This document shows, in pieces, positions 63,473 through 64,000 of a stretch of 64,000 nucleotides of DNA. Origin of the DNA: Thermoleophilaceae bacterium (GTDB lineage Bacteria > Actinomycetota > Thermoleophilia > Solirubrobacterales > Thermoleophilaceae). Position 1 is the stretch's first letter. Every line of letters begins with the position of its first letter. The position numbers and the translations under genes are program-made. The DNA lies in the NCBI GenBank assembly GCA_030447905.1, contig JAUJNZ010000005.1:140780-204779 (forward strand). The letters are read 5' to 3'. Under the pieces are notes generated by a model. The model had not been told where the DNA came from. It made no database searches and was given only the letters and a program-made list of their open reading frames with translations.

Positions 63473-64000
63473 AAACGCGCCCCGAGCTCGGCTCGCGATC
63501 CGGGCACGAGCTCGACGAGGCGTCCCTCCGGCGGTGCCTCGACCTGATCGGGGTGCAGGACGTGAGCAAGCAGCTCGACCCCGTCAACGAGCCGCGGCCC
63601 GGGCCGGGAGAAGTAGGCGGCGGCGTCGACGGCCACGACCCGGCCGGCCCCCAGGCCCGCGATCCGCTCGGCGTGATCGCGCACCTCGCGAGCGGAGCGC
63701 TCGGTGTCATAGCCGCACGGCATGGCGATGACGATCTCGGGCCGCGCCGCTTCGAGCTCCCTCGGCTCGCCGACGCGCGAGCGCTCGCCGGGGCGACCCA
63801 GCACGTCCTCGCCGCCCGCGAGCGCGACCATCTGCGGAACCCAGTGGCCGCCGACGAAGAACGGGTCGAGCCACTCGAGGCAGGCGACGCGGGGCGCCTC
63901 CTCGCCGGCAACCGCCTCGGCCACGCGGTCGAGGCGGTCGGCGGCGTCCCGGCCGAGGCGGTCTCCGGCCCCCTCGGCCCCCGCCGCCGAGGCGAGCTCG
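63469..64000 (-). CDS. Cobalamin/iron-type ABC transporter binding-fold protein (TroA/BtuF-like), 5' end outside window
   Basis: The visible C-terminal part reads RVACLEWLDPFFVGGHWVPQMVALAGGEDVLG, a hallmark of BtuF/FecB-like proteins. ELEAARPEIVIAMPCGYDTERS and VVAVDAAAYFSRPGPRLVDGVELLAHVLHPD further match cobalamin-binding family members that often lack a signal peptide. The start lies beyond base 64000. Its stop overlaps the rhomboid end by a few bases. The ligand (cobalamin or another) is uncertain. Confidence 0.85.
   Translation of the reverse strand, partial: ELASAAGAEGAGDRLGRDAADRLDRVAEAVAGEEAPRVACLEWLDPFFVGGHWVPQMVALAGGEDVLGRPGERSRVGEPRELEAARPEIVIAMPCGYDTERSAREVRDHAERIAGLGAGRVVAVDAAAYFSRPGPRLVDGVELLAHVLHPDQVEAPPEGRLVELVPGSRAELGARF

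Overview
The window is very GC-rich, codes densely on both strands, and makes frequent use of GTG starts and 4-bp ATGA/GTGA gene overlaps. Together with ClpC, DisA, CarD, an Nramp/DtxR pair, type III pantothenate kinase and lineage-typical small hypotheticals, this points to an actinobacterium, most likely class Thermoleophilia (Solirubrobacterales/Gaiellales-like). That placement is an inference; no rRNA gene is present.

Layout. 1-8.8 kb: sirtuin 3' end, a secreted three-module wall hydrolase with a long hairpin-rich leader, coiled-coil phasin-like proteins around a nucleoside phosphorylase, an SDR epimerase, an acyltransferase and an SCP2-like protein. 8.8-11.2 kb: an IS5-like element with CTAG target duplication, exactly at a stop codon, with a broken transposase and three passenger ORFs. 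11.2-14.6 kb: a decay zone (adenylate cyclase remnant, SDR remnant, Hcp-like remnant) interrupted by intact tilS. 14.6-17.2 kb: hpt and ftsH. 17.3-22 kb: PhoX-like phosphatase and secreted RTX nuclease, with PHO-box-like repeats between them. 22-26 kb: nitroreductase, cupin, CDGSH protein, haem-oxygenase-like diiron protein, GCS2 ligase, methyltransferase. 26-32 kb: folP-folB-folK-coaX-dus-greA-lysS. 32-34.8 kb: secreted lectin-like/TSP3 protein and a PIN-toxin remnant. 35-39.4 kb: clpC, CDGSH, radA. 39.5-47.9 kb: response regulator/histidine kinase, osmoprotectant ABC transporter, anti-sigma-like ATPase, LuxR protein and receiver. 48-54.8 kb: disA-carD-ispD-PHP-ispF-cysS-rlmB-sigH. 54.9-64 kb: L,D-transpeptidase, broken mntR and mntH, flavin reductase, nitroreductase, tRNA-Thr, a PlsC-GpsA fusion, ECF sigma with a membrane partner, rhomboid protease and a metal/cobalamin-type binding protein running off the end.

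The housekeeping backbone (tilS-hpt-ftsH-folPBK-coaX-dus-greA-lysS-clpC-radA-disA-ispDF-cysS-rlmB-sigH) follows the order known in Bacillus. The accessory genes sit in discrete gaps of that backbone.

Several conserved genes (ftsH, the nuclease, the DtxR-family regulator) are broken by 1-2 nt indels, some in homopolymers. These may be assembly errors rather than true pseudogenes. The cyclase and SDR remnants lack whole internal segments and look genuinely decayed.
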